From Eleftheria terrae (GTDB lineage: Bacteria; Pseudomonadota; Gammaproteobacteria; Burkholderiales; Burkholderiaceae_C), in contig NZ_CP106951.1 of NCBI RefSeq assembly GCF_030419005.1, forward strand, positions 1,612,001 through 1,676,000: a DNA stretch of 64,000 bases, written 5' to 3'. The notes beneath the pieces are model-generated. The model made no database searches and was not told where the DNA came from. It saw only the letters and a program-made list of their open reading frames with translations. The translations under genes were made by a program, and so were the position numbers. Shown in pieces: positions 9,666 to 18,990 of the stretch (the stretch's first letter is position 1; each line of letters begins with the position of its first letter).

Positions 9666-10265
9666 TCAGTAGTCCAGGCCCCAGTCCACGGTGATGCGAC
9701 GGCCGGCCAGGTCGACCGCGTCGACATAGGCGCTGACGAAGGGAATGAGCCGCTCGACCGGCTCGGCGCCGGCAGATGCCTGGGCCTCGTCCACCACCCG
9801 CAGCACGCTGTGGGCGCCGGTGTCGAGCAGGTCGGCCACCTGGCCAAGCGCTTCGCCCTGGCGATTGACGACCGCCAGGCCGATCAGGTCGACCCAGTAG
9901 AACTCGTCCGGGTCGGCGGTGGGAAAGCTGGCGCGCGAGACGAACACGCGGGCGCCCTTGAGGGCTTCGGCCGCATTGCGGTCCTCGACATCCCGGACAC
10001 GGGCCACGACCACATCGCCATGGTCCTTCGCCTCGGTGATCTTCAAGAGGGTGGGCAAGGCTGCCACGCCCGGGGCCCTGCGGGGCCCCTCCGACGCCTT
10101 CAGGAACCAGCGCCGGGAGGAAAACAAGGCCTGTGGATCGGCCGAGTAGGGCTGGACCTTGATCCAGCCCTTGATGCCATAGGCATCGACGATGCGCCCC
10201 ACCTCCACCGCATCTTCCGGCCAGGCCGCATCATCAGGCGACGTGGTCGGCAGGTTCATGTCCAT
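9666..10265 (-). CDS. rimM: Ribosome maturation factor RimM
   Basis: The 199-residue protein binds S19 and helps mature the 30S head. It has the N-terminal RimM barrel ([19 protein letters not shown]) and a C-terminal PRC-barrel (about residues 100-195, beginning FYWVDLIGL). I chose the ATG at 10265 (MDMNLPTTS); a TTG at 10274 and an ATG at 10259 are alternatives, since the first 25 residues are not conserved. It lies between rpsP and trmD and is surely cotranscribed with them. Confidence 0.95.
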   Translation of the reverse strand: MDMNLPTTSPDDAAWPEDAVEVGRIVDAYGIKGWIKVQPYSADPQALFSSRRWFLKASEGPRRAPGVAALPTLLKITEAKDHGDVVVARVRDVEDRNAAEALKGARVFVSRASFPTADPDEFYWVDLIGLAVVNRQGEALGQVADLLDTGAHSVLRVVDEAQASAGAEPVERLIPFVSAYVDAVDLAGRRITVDWGLDY

Positions 10266-10291
10266 CGGGGGCAAGGCGCGTCGCCAACCGC

Positions 10292-10543
10292 TCAGGCGGT
10301 GGCGGTCTTGGCCTGCTTGATCAGGCGGGCAACGGTGGGCGACACCTGGGCGCCATGGCTGACCCAGTAGTCGACACGGTCGTGCGCGACGCGCAGCGAC
10401 TCGGCAGCGCCGGACGCCACCGGGTTGTAGAAGCCCACGCGCTCGAGGAAGCGGCCGTCGCGGCGGTTGCGGCTGTCGCTGGCCACGATGTTGTAGAAGG
10501 GGCGCTTCTTGGAGCCGCCGCGGGCGAGTCGAATCACGACCAT
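10292..10543 (-). CDS. rpsP: 30S ribosomal protein S16
   Basis: The 83-residue protein begins [17 protein letters not shown], the universal S16 N-terminus, and continues with the [19 protein letters not shown] core. The C-terminus ends in a lysine/alanine tail. The ATG at 10541-10543 is fixed by this N-terminus; the open frame extends 16 codons upstream without a family match. It is the first gene of the rpsP-rimM-trmD-rplS operon, driven by the extended -10 promoter at 10667-10676. Confidence 0.97.
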   Translation of the reverse strand: MVVIRLARGGSKKRPFYNIVASDSRNRRDGRFLERVGFYNPVASGAAESLRVAHDRVDYWVSHGAQVSPTVARLIKQAKTATA

Positions 10544-10666
10544 GATGTTTCCTTTGAATCTCTTGTCAGGCCGCCGCACCAGGAGACACACAGGCGCAAA
10601 GCATCCGGGGGGTCAACACCGTAGATACGTGCCAGTCACCCGACCGGCCGGCGTTGAGAACCGAAA

Positions 10667-10676
10667 ATTATAGCAA
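10667..10676 (-). promoter_or_regulatory. Extended -10 promoter of the rpsP operon
   Basis: On the minus strand TTGCTATAAT gives a perfect -10 hexamer (10672 to 10667) preceded by the TGn extension. The -35 position 17 nt further upstream shows no good match, which extended -10 promoters tolerate. It sits about 124 nt before the rpsP start, a long leader where r-protein feedback could act. Confidence 0.7.
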
Positions 10677-10736
10677 GGTGGCCGGAGTTGCGGACAGCGC
10701 CCGCGACGCAGCGCACTGCCGTTACAGTACGCCGCC

Positions 10737-11192
10737 ATGAAAAAACCCTCGCCCGGCTACAAGTCCAAGACCCTTGCCACCTGGATCGCCCTGCTCGGCG
10801 GCAGCCTGGGGCTGCACCGCTTCTACCTCTACGGCTTTGGCGACCTGCTCGGCTGGCTGCACCCCTGGCCGACCCTGGTTGGCGCCTGGGGCGTGCACCG
10901 CATGCTGGAGCTGGGCCAGGACGATCGGCTGAGCTGGCTGCTGATTCCGGTGCTGGGCCTGATGCTGGCGCAGGCCATGCTGGCGGCCATCGTCTACGGG
11001 CTGATGCCGGACGAACGCTGGAACGAGCGCTTCAATGTGGGCCAGCCGCAGCACCGTACCGGCTGGGACACGGTGCTGGGCGTGGTGCTGGCGCTGATGG
11101 TGGGAGCCGGCGTGCTGATGGCCACCATCGCCTACAGCATGCAGCGCTACTTCGAGGTGCAGACCGAGGAAGCCTACAAGATCAGCCAGTGA
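10737..11192 (+). CDS. TM2-domain-like small membrane protein
   Basis: The 151-residue protein starts with KSKTLATWIALLGGSLGLHRFYLYG, which resembles the TM2 domain motif (a conserved LG..G.HRFYLG-type turn between two helices). Two further hydrophobic segments follow (WLLIPVLGLMLAQAMLAAIVYG and VLGVVLALMVGAGVLMATIA). No catalytic motif is visible and the function is unknown. The ATG at 10737 gives a short positively charged N-terminus, as expected. It stands alone between the rpsP operon, from which it diverges, and pit, with which it converges. Confidence 0.65.
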   Translation: MKKPSPGYKSKTLATWIALLGGSLGLHRFYLYGFGDLLGWLHPWPTLVGAWGVHRMLELGQDDRLSWLLIPVLGLMLAQAMLAAIVYGLMPDERWNERFNVGQPQHRTGWDTVLGVVLALMVGAGVLMATIAYSMQRYFEVQTEEAYKISQ

Positions 11193-11207
11193 GGGGGCCG
11201 GCCTTGG

Positions 11208-11227
11208 CCGGCGGCGCGTGCCGCCGG
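11208..11227. terminator. GC-rich hairpin between convergent genes
   Basis: CCGGCGGC and GCCGCCGG pair over a GCGT tetraloop between the convergent ends of the TM2-like gene (11192) and pit (11236). There is no T-run on either strand, so it is at best a weak or factor-assisted bidirectional terminator. Confidence 0.35.
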
Positions 11228-11235
11228 ACGGGGCC

Positions 11236-12237
11236 TCACAGCACCTGCATGCCGACCCAGTAGAACACCGCCGCGATGAAGGCGGCGCACGGGATGGTCA
11301 GGATCCAGGCCCACACGATGTTGCCCGCCACGCCCCAGCGCACCGCCGAGGCCCGCTGCGTGGAGCCGACACCGACGATGGCGCCGGTGATGGTGTGGGT
11401 GGTCGACACCGGGATGCCCAGTGCCGTTGCCAGGAACAAGGTGATGGCGCCACCCGTCTCCGCGCAGAAGCCACCCACCGGCTTGAGCTTGGTGATGCGC
11501 TGGCCCATGGTCTTCACGATGCGCCAGCCGCCAAACATGGTGCCAAGCGCAATCGCGATGTAGCACGCCCAGATCGACCACGCCGGCGGCGATGCGTCGC
11601 TGGCCGCGGCGTAGCCGGAGCCGATCAGCAGCATCCAGATCATGCCGATGGTCTTCTGCGCGTCATTGCCGCCGTGGCCCAGCGAATACAGGCCGGCCGA
11701 CACGAGTTGCAGGCGACGGAACCAGTTGTCCACCTTCAAGGGTGAGCTGCGACGGCAGATCCAGGCCACCAGCACCATCAGCAGCGAGCCGAGCAGGAAG
11801 CCCAGCAACGGCGAGACGAAGATGAAGGCGACGGTCTTCCAGACGCCCTTGGCGATCAGCGCGCTCGCGCCGGCCTTGGCCATCGTCGCGCCGACGATGC
11901 CGCCGATCAGCGCATGCGAGGAACTCGACGGGATGCCGTAGTACCAGGTGATCACGTTCCAGGCGATGGCGCCGATCAGGGCACCGAACACCACATGGTG
12001 GTCCACCACGCCCGGCACCACGATGCCCTTGCCGATGGTGGCCGCCACGCTCAGGTGGAAGATGAGCACCGCGATGAAGTTGAAGCTGGCGGCGAAGAGC
12101 ACCGCATGCTGTGGCTTCAACACGCCGGTGGAGACCACCGTGGCAATGGAGTTCGCCGCATCGTGGAAACCGTTCATGAAGTCGAACAGGATCGCCAGCA
12201 CGACGAGCAGCACGACGACCCAGAAGCCTACTTCCAT
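11236..12237 (-). CDS. pit: PiT family inorganic phosphate transporter
   Basis: The 333-residue polytopic protein is a low-affinity, metal-phosphate/H+ symporter of the PiT family. The duplicated PiT signature is visible: the first copy is DFMNGFHDAANSIATVV near residue 25 and the second is GHGGNDAQKTIGMI in the second half. About 9-10 hydrophobic segments are present. It starts 28 nt after the DUF47 gene stop, forming the common two-gene Pit unit in which the DUF47 protein is thought to modulate the transporter. No Pho box was identified. Confidence 0.93.
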   Translation of the reverse strand: MEVGFWVVVLLVVLAILFDFMNGFHDAANSIATVVSTGVLKPQHAVLFAASFNFIAVLIFHLSVAATIGKGIVVPGVVDHHVVFGALIGAIAWNVITWYYGIPSSSSHALIGGIVGATMAKAGASALIAKGVWKTVAFIFVSPLLGFLLGSLLMVLVAWICRRSSPLKVDNWFRRLQLVSAGLYSLGHGGNDAQKTIGMIWMLLIGSGYAAASDASPPAWSIWACYIAIALGTMFGGWRIVKTMGQRITKLKPVGGFCAETGGAITLFLATALGIPVSTTHTITGAIVGVGSTQRASAVRWGVAGNIVWAWILTIPCAAFIAAVFYWVGMQVL

Positions 12238-12265
12238 GGTTTGCTCCGAAACGAAAGCGCGCGGC

Positions 12266-12913
12266 TCAGGAATTCTCGAGGACGATGCCCTCGATCAGAT
12301 TCGCCACGTCCTCGCAGCGGTCGGAGATGGATTCGAGCTGTTCGTAGATGGCCTTCAGCTTGATCAGTTCGCGCACGTCCTGCTCCTCGCGGAAGAGCTT
12401 GGACATGGCGGCCCGCATCACGCGGTCGGCGTCGGATTCGAGCTGGTCGATTTCCTCGCAGGTCTTGATGGCGGCCTGGGCACCGTCTTGCTTGCTCAGC
12501 CGGCCGAGCAAGGACACGGCATGCTGCACCCGCTCGCAGCACTTGGCGCTCAGGTGGGCCAGGCGCACCACTTCCTCGGTCATGGCCCGCACGTCGTACA
12601 GCGACATGGTCTCGCTGGCGTCCTGCAGCAGGTCGACGATGTCGTCCATCGCATTGATCAGCGAGTGGATCTGCTCGCGATCGATCGGCGTGATGAAGGT
12701 GGTGTGCAGCAGCCGGTTGACTTCGGCCGTGATCTTGTCGGCCTGGCGCTCGGCGGAAATGACGGCTTCGGCATGACGCTCCCGCGCGGCCTGGTCGGCG
12801 TAGTTCTCGACCATGAGGATGAATGCGCGCGAGCCTTCGACGATCTTTTCGCCGTGTTGGTTGAAGAGTTCGAAGAAATTGCCTTCGCGGGGCAACAGCT
12901 TGCCGAAGATCAT
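12266..12913 (-). CDS. DUF47/TIGR00153 PhoU-like Pit accessory protein
   Basis: The 215-residue, largely helical protein matches the DUF47 family, distant relatives of PhoU that pair with PiT transporters. It begins MIFGKLLPREGNFFELFNQH, typical of the family, and has the E-x-x-A-D helical repeats (e.g. SAERQADKITAEVNRLL). The ATG at 12913 is chosen for that N-terminus although the frame stays open upstream through unrelated sequence. It lies directly upstream of pit in the same direction and probably controls phosphate uptake activity or stability of Pit. Confidence 0.9.
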   Translation of the reverse strand: MIFGKLLPREGNFFELFNQHGEKIVEGSRAFILMVENYADQAARERHAEAVISAERQADKITAEVNRLLHTTFITPIDREQIHSLINAMDDIVDLLQDASETMSLYDVRAMTEEVVRLAHLSAKCCERVQHAVSLLGRLSKQDGAQAAIKTCEEIDQLESDADRVMRAAMSKLFREEQDVRELIKLKAIYEQLESISDRCEDVANLIEGIVLENS

Positions 12914-13071
12914 GTTGAAAACCTTGTGCGTGTATCGTGGTGCGGCTGCTGGGAGCGGGTCAGCCCCCGGCGCACCTGCCAAGCCTGCGGATAAGAGGCG
13001 TGAGGAAAAAAACGGCGATATTGTGACAGCACCGGCCGTGCCCGGGATTGCGGCCCTGCCGGCAGGGGGCG

Positions 13072-13734
13072 TCAGCTCGTCGGTGCGGACCTCGGCGAGT
13101 AGAAGGCACGGCCGCCTCCGAAGCGCTGCAGCGCCTGCAGCAACTGCTCGAAATCGGCCTCGCTGTCGATCGGGTTGAAGCCTTCGGTATCGACCGCGAA
13201 CAAGGGCACTTCGGCATGGCTGCCGAAGTGCTCCACGTAGGCGTCGCTCAGGCGCTGCAGGTAGCCGGCATCGATGCCCTGCTCCATCGCGATGCCGCGG
13301 CGTGCAATGCGCTGCAGCAGCGTTGCCGGCGTCGCCTGCAGCCACACCACCAGGTCGGGCTGCGGGATCTGCGGCGCCAGGTGGGCGTACATCTGCGCAT
13401 AGAGGCGGTATTCGTCGTCGCTGAGCGTCAGCTGGGCGAACAGCGCGTCCTTGGCGAACAGGAAATCGCTCACCACCGGGCCCGAGAACATGCCGGGCTG
13501 GGCGAGCTCGCGGTACTGCTCCAGGCGCTGGAACAGGAAGAACATCTGCGTCTGCAAGGCATAGCGGCTGCCGTCGGCGTAGAAGCGCGCCAGGAAGGGG
13601 TTCTCCTCCGGCTTCTCCATCATCAGCTCCGCCCCCAGGCGGCTGGCCAGCTTGCGCGCCAGCGAGCTCTTGCCGACGCCGATGGGCCCTTCGATGACGA
13701 TGTGGCGGCAGCGTGCAAAGCGGAAGTCGCTCAT
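13072..13734 (-). CDS. Deoxynucleoside kinase (dNK/dGK-dCK family)
   Basis: The 220-residue P-loop kinase phosphorylates deoxynucleosides in salvage. Walker A is IVIEGPIGVGKSSLA near residue 12-25; the downstream region carries an R-Y..Q-x-x-FL-type substrate helix (YALQTQMFFLFQRLEQ) and a RIARRG lid-like segment around residue 140. The ATG at 13734 overlaps the stop of the DUF486 gene by 4 nt, so the two are translationally coupled. In related genomes this kinase lies between folK and panB; panB is not here. Exact nucleoside preference cannot be judged. Confidence 0.87.
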   Translation of the reverse strand: MSDFRFARCRHIVIEGPIGVGKSSLARKLASRLGAELMMEKPEENPFLARFYADGSRYALQTQMFFLFQRLEQYRELAQPGMFSGPVVSDFLFAKDALFAQLTLSDDEYRLYAQMYAHLAPQIPQPDLVVWLQATPATLLQRIARRGIAMEQGIDAGYLQRLSDAYVEHFGSHAEVPLFAVDTEGFNPIDSEADFEQLLQALQRFGGGRAFYSPRSAPTS

Positions 13735-14090
13735 GCAGACCGGAACATGAAGTACACCGCCCCCACCAGGCAGAGGCCCGCCCACACGAAGTCGAGCTTG
13801 AACGGCACCTTCATGTAGACCATGGCAAAGGGCACGAAGACCGCCAGCGTGATGACCTCCTGCACGATCTTCAGCTGGGCCAGCGTGAACGCTCCGCTGC
13901 TGAAGCCGATGCGGTTGGCAGGCACCTGCAGCAGGTACTCGAACAGCGCGATGCCCCAGCTGACCAGCGCCGCCACGTACCAGGGCTTGGTCGACAGGCT
14001 CTTCAGGTGCCCGTACCAGGCGAAGGTCATGAAGACGTTGGAGGCGATCAGCAGCAGCAGGGTCTGCAGGGAGACGGGCAAGGCGTTCAT
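13731..14090 (-). CDS. DMT-superfamily small membrane protein (DUF486)
   Basis: The 119-residue protein has four hydrophobic segments and matches the DUF486 family of the drug/metabolite transporter superfamily, half the size of a full DMT transporter, so it probably works as a dimer. Family features seen are SNVFMTFAWYGHLK near the N-terminus and FSSGAFTLAQLKIVQEVITL in the second half. Its substrate is unknown. The stop overlaps the deoxynucleoside kinase start by 4 nt and the gene lies 18 nt downstream of folK, indicating one transcript from hda through the kinase. Confidence 0.85.
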   Translation of the reverse strand: MNALPVSLQTLLLLIASNVFMTFAWYGHLKSLSTKPWYVAALVSWGIALFEYLLQVPANRIGFSSGAFTLAQLKIVQEVITLAVFVPFAMVYMKVPFKLDFVWAGLCLVGAVYFMFRSA

Positions 14091-14108
14091 GGTGAGAGGT
14101 GAATGGCA

Positions 14109-14600
14109 CTAGGCCAGCGGTGGCAGGTCGTCGCAGCGCGAGATCGCCTGCTCACGCACGGCCGGCAGCAAGGCCTGCACGGCACCGCGGCCGGGGATGA
14201 GGAGCGCCGGCGCCAGCTCGGCCAGCGGCAGCAGCACGAAGGCACGCTCGTGCAGCCGGGGATGCGGCAGCGTCAGCTCGCGACTGTCGCTGCGGATGTC
14301 GCCCCACAGCAGCAGGTCCAGGTCCAGCGTGCGGGGGGCATTCCGGTAGGGACGCTCGCGGCCGTGGGCCTGCTCGATCGCCTGCAGTTGCGCGAGCAGC
14401 CCGGCGGCGTCCCAGTCGCCCTCCAGCGCCACCACCGCATTGAAGTAGTCGGGCCCGCCGGCATCGACTGGTGCGCTGCGGTAGATCGAGGACGCCCGCA
14501 GGCCCGAGGTGCGTGGCAGCGCGGCCAGCGCCTGCACAGCCGCACGCAGCGTGGCCACCGGCTCGCCGAGATTGGCCCCCAGTCCGACAAACCCTCGCAT
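14109..14600 (-). CDS. folK: 2-amino-4-hydroxy-6-hydroxymethyldihydropteridine pyrophosphokinase
   Basis: The 163-residue HPPK catalyses pyrophosphate transfer from ATP to 6-hydroxymethyl-dihydropterin in folate synthesis. The N-terminal GLGANLGEP, the YRSAPVD substrate loop, the [11 protein letters not shown] metal-binding motif (two Asp) and the [18 protein letters not shown] signature are intact. The ATG at 14600 ([12 protein letters not shown]) fixes the start. It lies 10 nt downstream of pcnB, the usual Burkholderiales order. Confidence 0.95.
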   Translation of the reverse strand: MRGFVGLGANLGEPVATLRAAVQALAALPRTSGLRASSIYRSAPVDAGGPDYFNAVVALEGDWDAAGLLAQLQAIEQAHGRERPYRNAPRTLDLDLLLWGDIRSDSRELTLPHPRLHERAFVLLPLAELAPALLIPGRGAVQALLPAVREQAISRCDDLPPLA

Positions 14601-14610
14601 GGCGGCCTGC

Positions 14611-16197
14611 TCAGTCGGCGGCATCACCATCGTCGCCCGGCCGCTCGCCAGCCGGCTCGCCCGCCCCCTCGCCGGCCGGCTTGCGGCGACGCCGGCGGCG
14701 CTTCTTCGCGGGAGCGGCGTCGCCACCCTCGCCGGCCGGCATGCCGGCGGCCGGCACGGCGCTGCCGCGACCGGGCGCACGGCGACCCTGGTCCTGCTGG
14801 CGTGCCATGTCGAGCAGCTCGCGGCGCTCGGTGGCATCAGCCATCGAGAAGTCCTCCCACCATCGGGCCAACTCGGTGTCGATCTCGCCAGCGTCCGCAC
14901 GCAGGCGCAGGAAGTCGAAGCCGGCGCGGAAGCGCGGCTGCTCCACCAGCACCGACGGACCGTTGCCGGAGCGCTTCTCGAAACGCGGCTGCATCATCCA
15001 GATCTCGCGCATGTCGGCAGCCAGCTTGCCGCGGCCGGAGATGTCGCCGATGCGGGCATCGAAGACCTCGTCGATGGCGGCCTGCAGCGACGGGAAGGGG
15101 TGCTCGCCCTGGGCTCGGCGGCGCGCCCAGCCATCGAGCACGTCGTGCCACAGCATGCAGGCCAGCATGAAGCTGGGCGCCACCGGCTTGCCTTCGGAGA
15201 CGCGGCGGTCGGTGTCGGCCAGCGCCAGCTGCACGAACTTCTCGCGGCCGTCGTGGCGCTGCTGCTCGTCGAGCACCACGTCGAGGATGGGGAAGACGCC
15301 GCGGTGCAGCCCTTCCTTGCGCAACTGCTCCAGCGAGGCGAGCGCATGGCCGGTCTGCAGCAGCTTGATCATCTCGTCGAACATGCGCGACTGCGGCACG
15401 TTGTCGAGCAGCTCGGCCATGCGCTTGATCGGCGCGCGGGTCTTGGGCTCGATGTCGAAGCCCAGCTTGGCGGCGAAGCGCACCACCCGGATGATGCGCA
15501 CCGGGTCCTCGCGGTAGCGGCTCTCGGGGTCGCCGATCATGCGCAGCACGCGCTGCTTGGCATCGCGGATGCCGTGGTGGTAGTCGACCACGATCTCGGT
15601 CTGCGGGTCGTAGTACATGCCGTTGACCGTGAAGTCGCGCCGCGCCGCGTCCTCGATCTGCGGGCCCCAGACGTTGTCGCGCAGCACCCGGCCGCTGGCG
15701 TCCACCACATGGGTCTTGCCGGCCAGGTCGGCCTTGGAGGTCTTCTCGTTGCCCTCGACCTGCTCGGCGGCAGTGTTGTCGAGGTAGGCGCGAAAGGTCG
15801 AGACCTCGATGACCTCGTGCTCGCGCCCGCGGCCAAACACCACATGCACGATGCGAAAGCGCCGGCCGATGATGAAGGCGCGCTTGAACAACGCCTTCAC
15901 CTGCTCCGGCGTGGCGTCGGTGGCAACGTCGAAATCCTTCGGCCGCAGGCCGAGGATCAGGTCGCGCACCGCGCCGCCGACGATGTAGGCCTCATGGCCC
16001 GCGTCCTTCAGCGTGGCCACCACCTTCATCGCGCGCTCGTCGACCAGCGCGCGGTCAATGCCGTGCTCGCTCTTGCCCACCTCGACGCGCTGGCCGATGT
16101 GGCTGCCCGGCCGGGGCACCGCCGTGGCGGCGGCGTCGGCGGGCGTGGCCGCGGGGGCGGACTTGCCGAGCAGCCTATCGATGAATTTCTTGATCAT
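14611..16197 (-). CDS. pcnB: Poly(A) polymerase I
   Basis: The 528-residue class II nucleotidyltransferase adds 3' poly(A) tails that mark RNA for decay. The catalytic head is seen as [24 protein letters not shown] (residues about 70-95, with the DxD metal pair), followed by [11 protein letters not shown] and the flexible-loop region [19 protein letters not shown]. The C-terminus (about residues 485-528) is a low-complexity tail with a run of arginines then Gly/Glu/Asp residues, as in many beta-proteobacterial PcnB proteins. Its start overlaps the end of the upstream HAD gene by 23 nt. Confidence 0.94.
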   Translation of the reverse strand: MIKKFIDRLLGKSAPAATPADAAATAVPRPGSHIGQRVEVGKSEHGIDRALVDERAMKVVATLKDAGHEAYIVGGAVRDLILGLRPKDFDVATDATPEQVKALFKRAFIIGRRFRIVHVVFGRGREHEVIEVSTFRAYLDNTAAEQVEGNEKTSKADLAGKTHVVDASGRVLRDNVWGPQIEDAARRDFTVNGMYYDPQTEIVVDYHHGIRDAKQRVLRMIGDPESRYREDPVRIIRVVRFAAKLGFDIEPKTRAPIKRMAELLDNVPQSRMFDEMIKLLQTGHALASLEQLRKEGLHRGVFPILDVVLDEQQRHDGREKFVQLALADTDRRVSEGKPVAPSFMLACMLWHDVLDGWARRRAQGEHPFPSLQAAIDEVFDARIGDISGRGKLAADMREIWMMQPRFEKRSGNGPSVLVEQPRFRAGFDFLRLRADAGEIDTELARWWEDFSMADATERRELLDMARQQDQGRRAPGRGSAVPAAGMPAGEGGDAAPAKKRRRRRRKPAGEGAGEPAGERPGDDGDAAD

Positions 16198-16885
16198 TGA
16201 ACAGTTTCAGGATGCGCCAGCCGCGCTCTTGCGCGACTTGCTGGAGGGCAGGCGACGGGTTGGTCGCCACCGGATCGCTGACACGCTCCAGCAGCGGCAG
16301 GTCGTTCGGGGAATCGCTGTAGAAGGTGGTGCGCTCGAAATCGCCCCAGCGCGCCCCCAGCGACTGCAGCCACTGGTCCACCCGCGTGATCTTGCCCCCC
16401 TGGTAGGACGGCACGCCGCGGATACGCCCCGTGATGGTACCGGCCCCGTCGCGCTCCAGCTGCACGGCCAGCAGGTGCTCCACGCCGAAGGCAGCTGCGA
16501 TGGGGGTGGTGACGAACTCGTTGGTGGCGGTGACGATGGCGACCAGGTCGCCTGCCGCCTGGTGCTGCCGCACCAGCTCCAGTGCCTGCGGCTTCATCTG
16601 TGGTCGCACCACCTCGGCCATGAAGCGCTCCTGCACCTGCGCCTGCTCGGTGGGCGACCGCCCGCGCCACGGCGCGGTGGTGAAGCTCATGTAGGCGTCG
16701 ATGTCCAGGCGGCCGGCCAGGTATTGCGCGTAGAAGGCATCGTTGCCACGGCGGAACGCGTCGGCGTCGGCCCAGCCAATGCGCACCAAGAAGTCACCGA
16801 AGGCGTGGTCGGAATCGATCGGCAGCAGCGTGTGGTCCAGGTCGAAGAGGCACAGCGTGCGCGACGCCAGCGGGCGCGCCGTCAT
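16175..16885 (-). CDS. HAD-superfamily subfamily IB phosphatase (SerB-like)
   Basis: The 236-residue protein has HAD motif I as FDLDHTLLPIDSD (nucleophile Asp about residue 15, acid/base two residues later), motif II as IVTATNEFVTTP, and motifs III/IV as the GGKITRVDQW lysine and YSDSPNDLPLL. This is the HAD-IB family shared by SerB, CicA and histidinol-phosphate phosphatase-like enzymes. Substrate cannot be assigned. The start overlaps the end of hda by 4 nt and its end overlaps pcnB by 23 nt, so all three are cotranscribed; this order is conserved in Burkholderiales. Confidence 0.88.
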   Translation of the reverse strand: MTARPLASRTLCLFDLDHTLLPIDSDHAFGDFLVRIGWADADAFRRGNDAFYAQYLAGRLDIDAYMSFTTAPWRGRSPTEQAQVQERFMAEVVRPQMKPQALELVRQHQAAGDLVAIVTATNEFVTTPIAAAFGVEHLLAVQLERDGAGTITGRIRGVPSYQGGKITRVDQWLQSLGARWGDFERTTFYSDSPNDLPLLERVSDPVATNPSPALQQVAQERGWRILKLFNDQEIHR

Positions 16886-17556
16886 CGGCCCTCCTCCGCC
16901 AGCATCTGCTTGAGCAGCGGCACCGTGACGGCACGCTGCGCCGCCAGCGCAAAGTTGTCCAGCCGCCGCAGCAGGCCCATCAGGCTGCCGAGGTCGCGCG
17001 AGAAGCGGGTCAACAGGTAGCTCATCACTTCATCCGAAAGAAAGATGCCGCGGCGGTCCGCCGCACGGCGCAGCACCGCCCGGCAATCGCTCTCCGACAG
17101 CGGCAGCAGCTGGAACACATGGCCCCAGCCCAGGCGCGAGCGCAGGTCGTCGCGCAGCGGCAGGTCCACCGGCGGCAGGCGGCCGGCCGCGGCGATCAGC
17201 TGGCCATGCGTCGTGGCCTGCACGAACAGAGAGAAGGCGCGCTGCTGCTGCTCGGGGTCGTAGCGCTCGCACTGGTCGAGCACCAGCAAGCGCCAAGTGT
17301 CGTCGAAATCCATCTCCAGCGAACTGGCGGCGTCGAACCAGCCGACGCGCCCGCCCAGCGAGGCGATCTCGTGCGCGAGGGCCTGCAGCAGGTGGGTCTT
17401 GCCGGCGCCGGCCTCGCCCCACAGGTAGACGGGCGCCGGCCGCGGGTCGGCATTGAGGCCGCGCAGGTGCAGCACCGCCGGCGTGTTGTCGCCGGGGAAG
17501 AAGTTGTCGAAGCCGAGGGCTTCGTCGGTGCCGAAGCCCAGAGGAATCTGGCGCAT
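16882..17556 (-). CDS. hda: DnaA regulatory inactivator Hda
   Basis: The 224-residue protein is a single AAA+ DnaA-like ATPase that, with the sliding clamp, promotes hydrolysis of DnaA-ATP after initiation. The N-terminal MRQIPLGFG contains the QxxLxF-like clamp-binding peptide; Walker A is GEAGAGKTH and Walker B LLVLDQCERYD. The DnaA DNA-binding domain IV is absent, as expected. I chose the ATG at 17556; an ATG two codons upstream (17562) is equally possible. It heads the hda-HAD-pcnB-folK run and is divergent from purM. Confidence 0.92.
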   Translation of the reverse strand: MRQIPLGFGTDEALGFDNFFPGDNTPAVLHLRGLNADPRPAPVYLWGEAGAGKTHLLQALAHEIASLGGRVGWFDAASSLEMDFDDTWRLLVLDQCERYDPEQQQRAFSLFVQATTHGQLIAAAGRLPPVDLPLRDDLRSRLGWGHVFQLLPLSESDCRAVLRRAADRRGIFLSDEVMSYLLTRFSRDLGSLMGLLRRLDNFALAAQRAVTVPLLKQMLAEEGR

Positions 17557-17746
17557 GACCATCGTCAACCCCGCCGGCGTCGGTCGCCGGGGCCTGGTGC
17601 GGGCACGGCGGGCATCGTCGCCGGCGTGCCGGGCCCGGGCGCCGCCGCCGCGTCGAAGCGGCCGCCCAGGGCGAGTTTTTGTGCAGTGGTGAAGGTCATG
17701 AGAAGCAGGATGGGCGGCGCCTCGCGGAATTGCGAAGCCCAACCGG

Positions 17747-17752
17747 TAAAAT
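17747..17752 (+). promoter_or_regulatory. Possible -10 element of purM
   Basis: TAAAAT lies 47 nt before the purM start, in an A/T-rich island of the otherwise GC-rich hda-purM spacer. The -35 position has no clear match, so this is only a candidate. No PurR box was recognised. Confidence 0.3.
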
Positions 17753-17798
17753 CCGCGCAAATTCTATAGGCCGGCCAGCAGGTCCCGGCACCCCGATC

Positions 17799-18833
17799 AT
17801 GTCCAACACCCCTTTGTCTTACCGTGATGCCGGCGTCGACATCGATGCCGGCGACGCCCTGGTCGACCGTATCAAGCCCCTGGCCAAGCGCACCCTGCGC
17901 GAAGGCGTGCTCGGCGGCATCGGCGGCTTCGGCGCCCTGTTCGAGGTGCCCAAGCGCTACAAGGAACCGGTGCTCGTGAGCGGCACCGACGGCGTCGGCA
18001 CCAAGCTGAAGCTGGCCTTCGAGTGGGGCATGCACGACACGGTCGGCATCGACCTGGTCGCCATGAGCGTCAACGACGTCCTGGTGCAAGGGGCCGAGCC
18101 GCTGTTCTTCCTCGACTACTTCGCCTGCGGCAAGCTCGACGTCGACACCGCCGCGCGGGTGGTCGGCGGCATCGCGCGCGGCTGCGAGGAATCAGGCTGT
18201 GCGCTGATCGGCGGTGAAACCGCCGAGATGCCCGGCATGTACCCGGCCGGCGAATACGACCTGGCCGGCTTCTGCGTCGGCGCGGTCGAGAAAAGCGGCA
18301 TCGTCGACGGCCGCAGCATCGCGCCCGGCGATGTCGTGCTGGGCCTGGCCTCCAGCGGCGTGCATTCCAACGGCTACTCGCTGGTGCGCAAGATCGTCGA
18401 GCGTGCTGGCGACAGCCTGCCCGCCACGCTGGACGGCCTGCCCTTCCGCGAGCGCGTGATGGCGCCCACCCGGCTGTACGTTAAGCCGGTGCTGGCAGCC
18501 ATGCAGTCGGTGGCCATCAAGGGCATGGCCCACATCACCGGAGGCGGGCTGGTGGAGAACATCCCGCGCTGCCTGCCCGAGGCCACCAAGGCGGTGCTCG
18601 ACGCGGCCAGCTGGCCACGTCCGGAGCTGTTCACCTGGCTGCAGAAGGAAGGCGGCGTGCTGGAAAGCGAGATGCACCGCACCTTCAACTGCGGCATCGG
18701 CTTCGTGCTGATCGTCTCGGCGGCCGACGCCGAACGCGCCACCGAGGTGCTGACGGCCCAGGGCCAGACGGTGTACCGCATCGGCCGCATCGAAGCGCGC
18801 CAGGGCGAGGAACACCAGACGCAGGTGGCCTGA
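17799..18833 (+). CDS. purM: Phosphoribosylformylglycinamidine cyclo-ligase (AIR synthetase)
   Basis: The 344-residue enzyme closes the imidazole ring of 5-aminoimidazole ribotide in purine synthesis. Motifs seen: the N-terminal [11 protein letters not shown], the [12 protein letters not shown] glycine-rich loop, the [14 protein letters not shown] segment and [13 protein letters not shown]. Length matches the family (about 345). The ATG at 17799 gives the usual N-terminus. It stands alone and is closed by a strong terminator at 18898-18932. Confidence 0.96.
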   Translation: MSNTPLSYRDAGVDIDAGDALVDRIKPLAKRTLREGVLGGIGGFGALFEVPKRYKEPVLVSGTDGVGTKLKLAFEWGMHDTVGIDLVAMSVNDVLVQGAEPLFFLDYFACGKLDVDTAARVVGGIARGCEESGCALIGGETAEMPGMYPAGEYDLAGFCVGAVEKSGIVDGRSIAPGDVVLGLASSGVHSNGYSLVRKIVERAGDSLPATLDGLPFRERVMAPTRLYVKPVLAAMQSVAIKGMAHITGGGLVENIPRCLPEATKAVLDAASWPRPELFTWLQKEGGVLESEMHRTFNCGIGFVLIVSAADAERATEVLTAQGQTVYRIGRIEARQGEEHQTQVA

Positions 18834-18897
18834 GCGCCAGCGTCCCTGGCGTACCCGAGCGGGCGCCAGGGCGCCGCCGGCACGACGCAAGAAGATC

Positions 18898-18932
18898 AGG
18901 AAGCGGAGGCGGCGGGCCTCCGCTTCCTTTTT
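18898..18932 (+). terminator. Intrinsic terminator after purM
   Basis: A perfect 13-bp stem (AGGAAGCGGAGGC, 18898-18910, with its complement at 18916-18928) and a 5-nt loop are followed by five T residues. It lies 64 nt past the purM stop and ahead of the convergent SirB1-family gene. The minus strand lacks a T-run, so termination is directional. Confidence 0.92.
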
Positions 18933-18990
18933 GGGGCCAGCGTTCTTGCGCCGGCAAGCCGGACGACCGCCGCCGCCCCGCCGGGCCGGA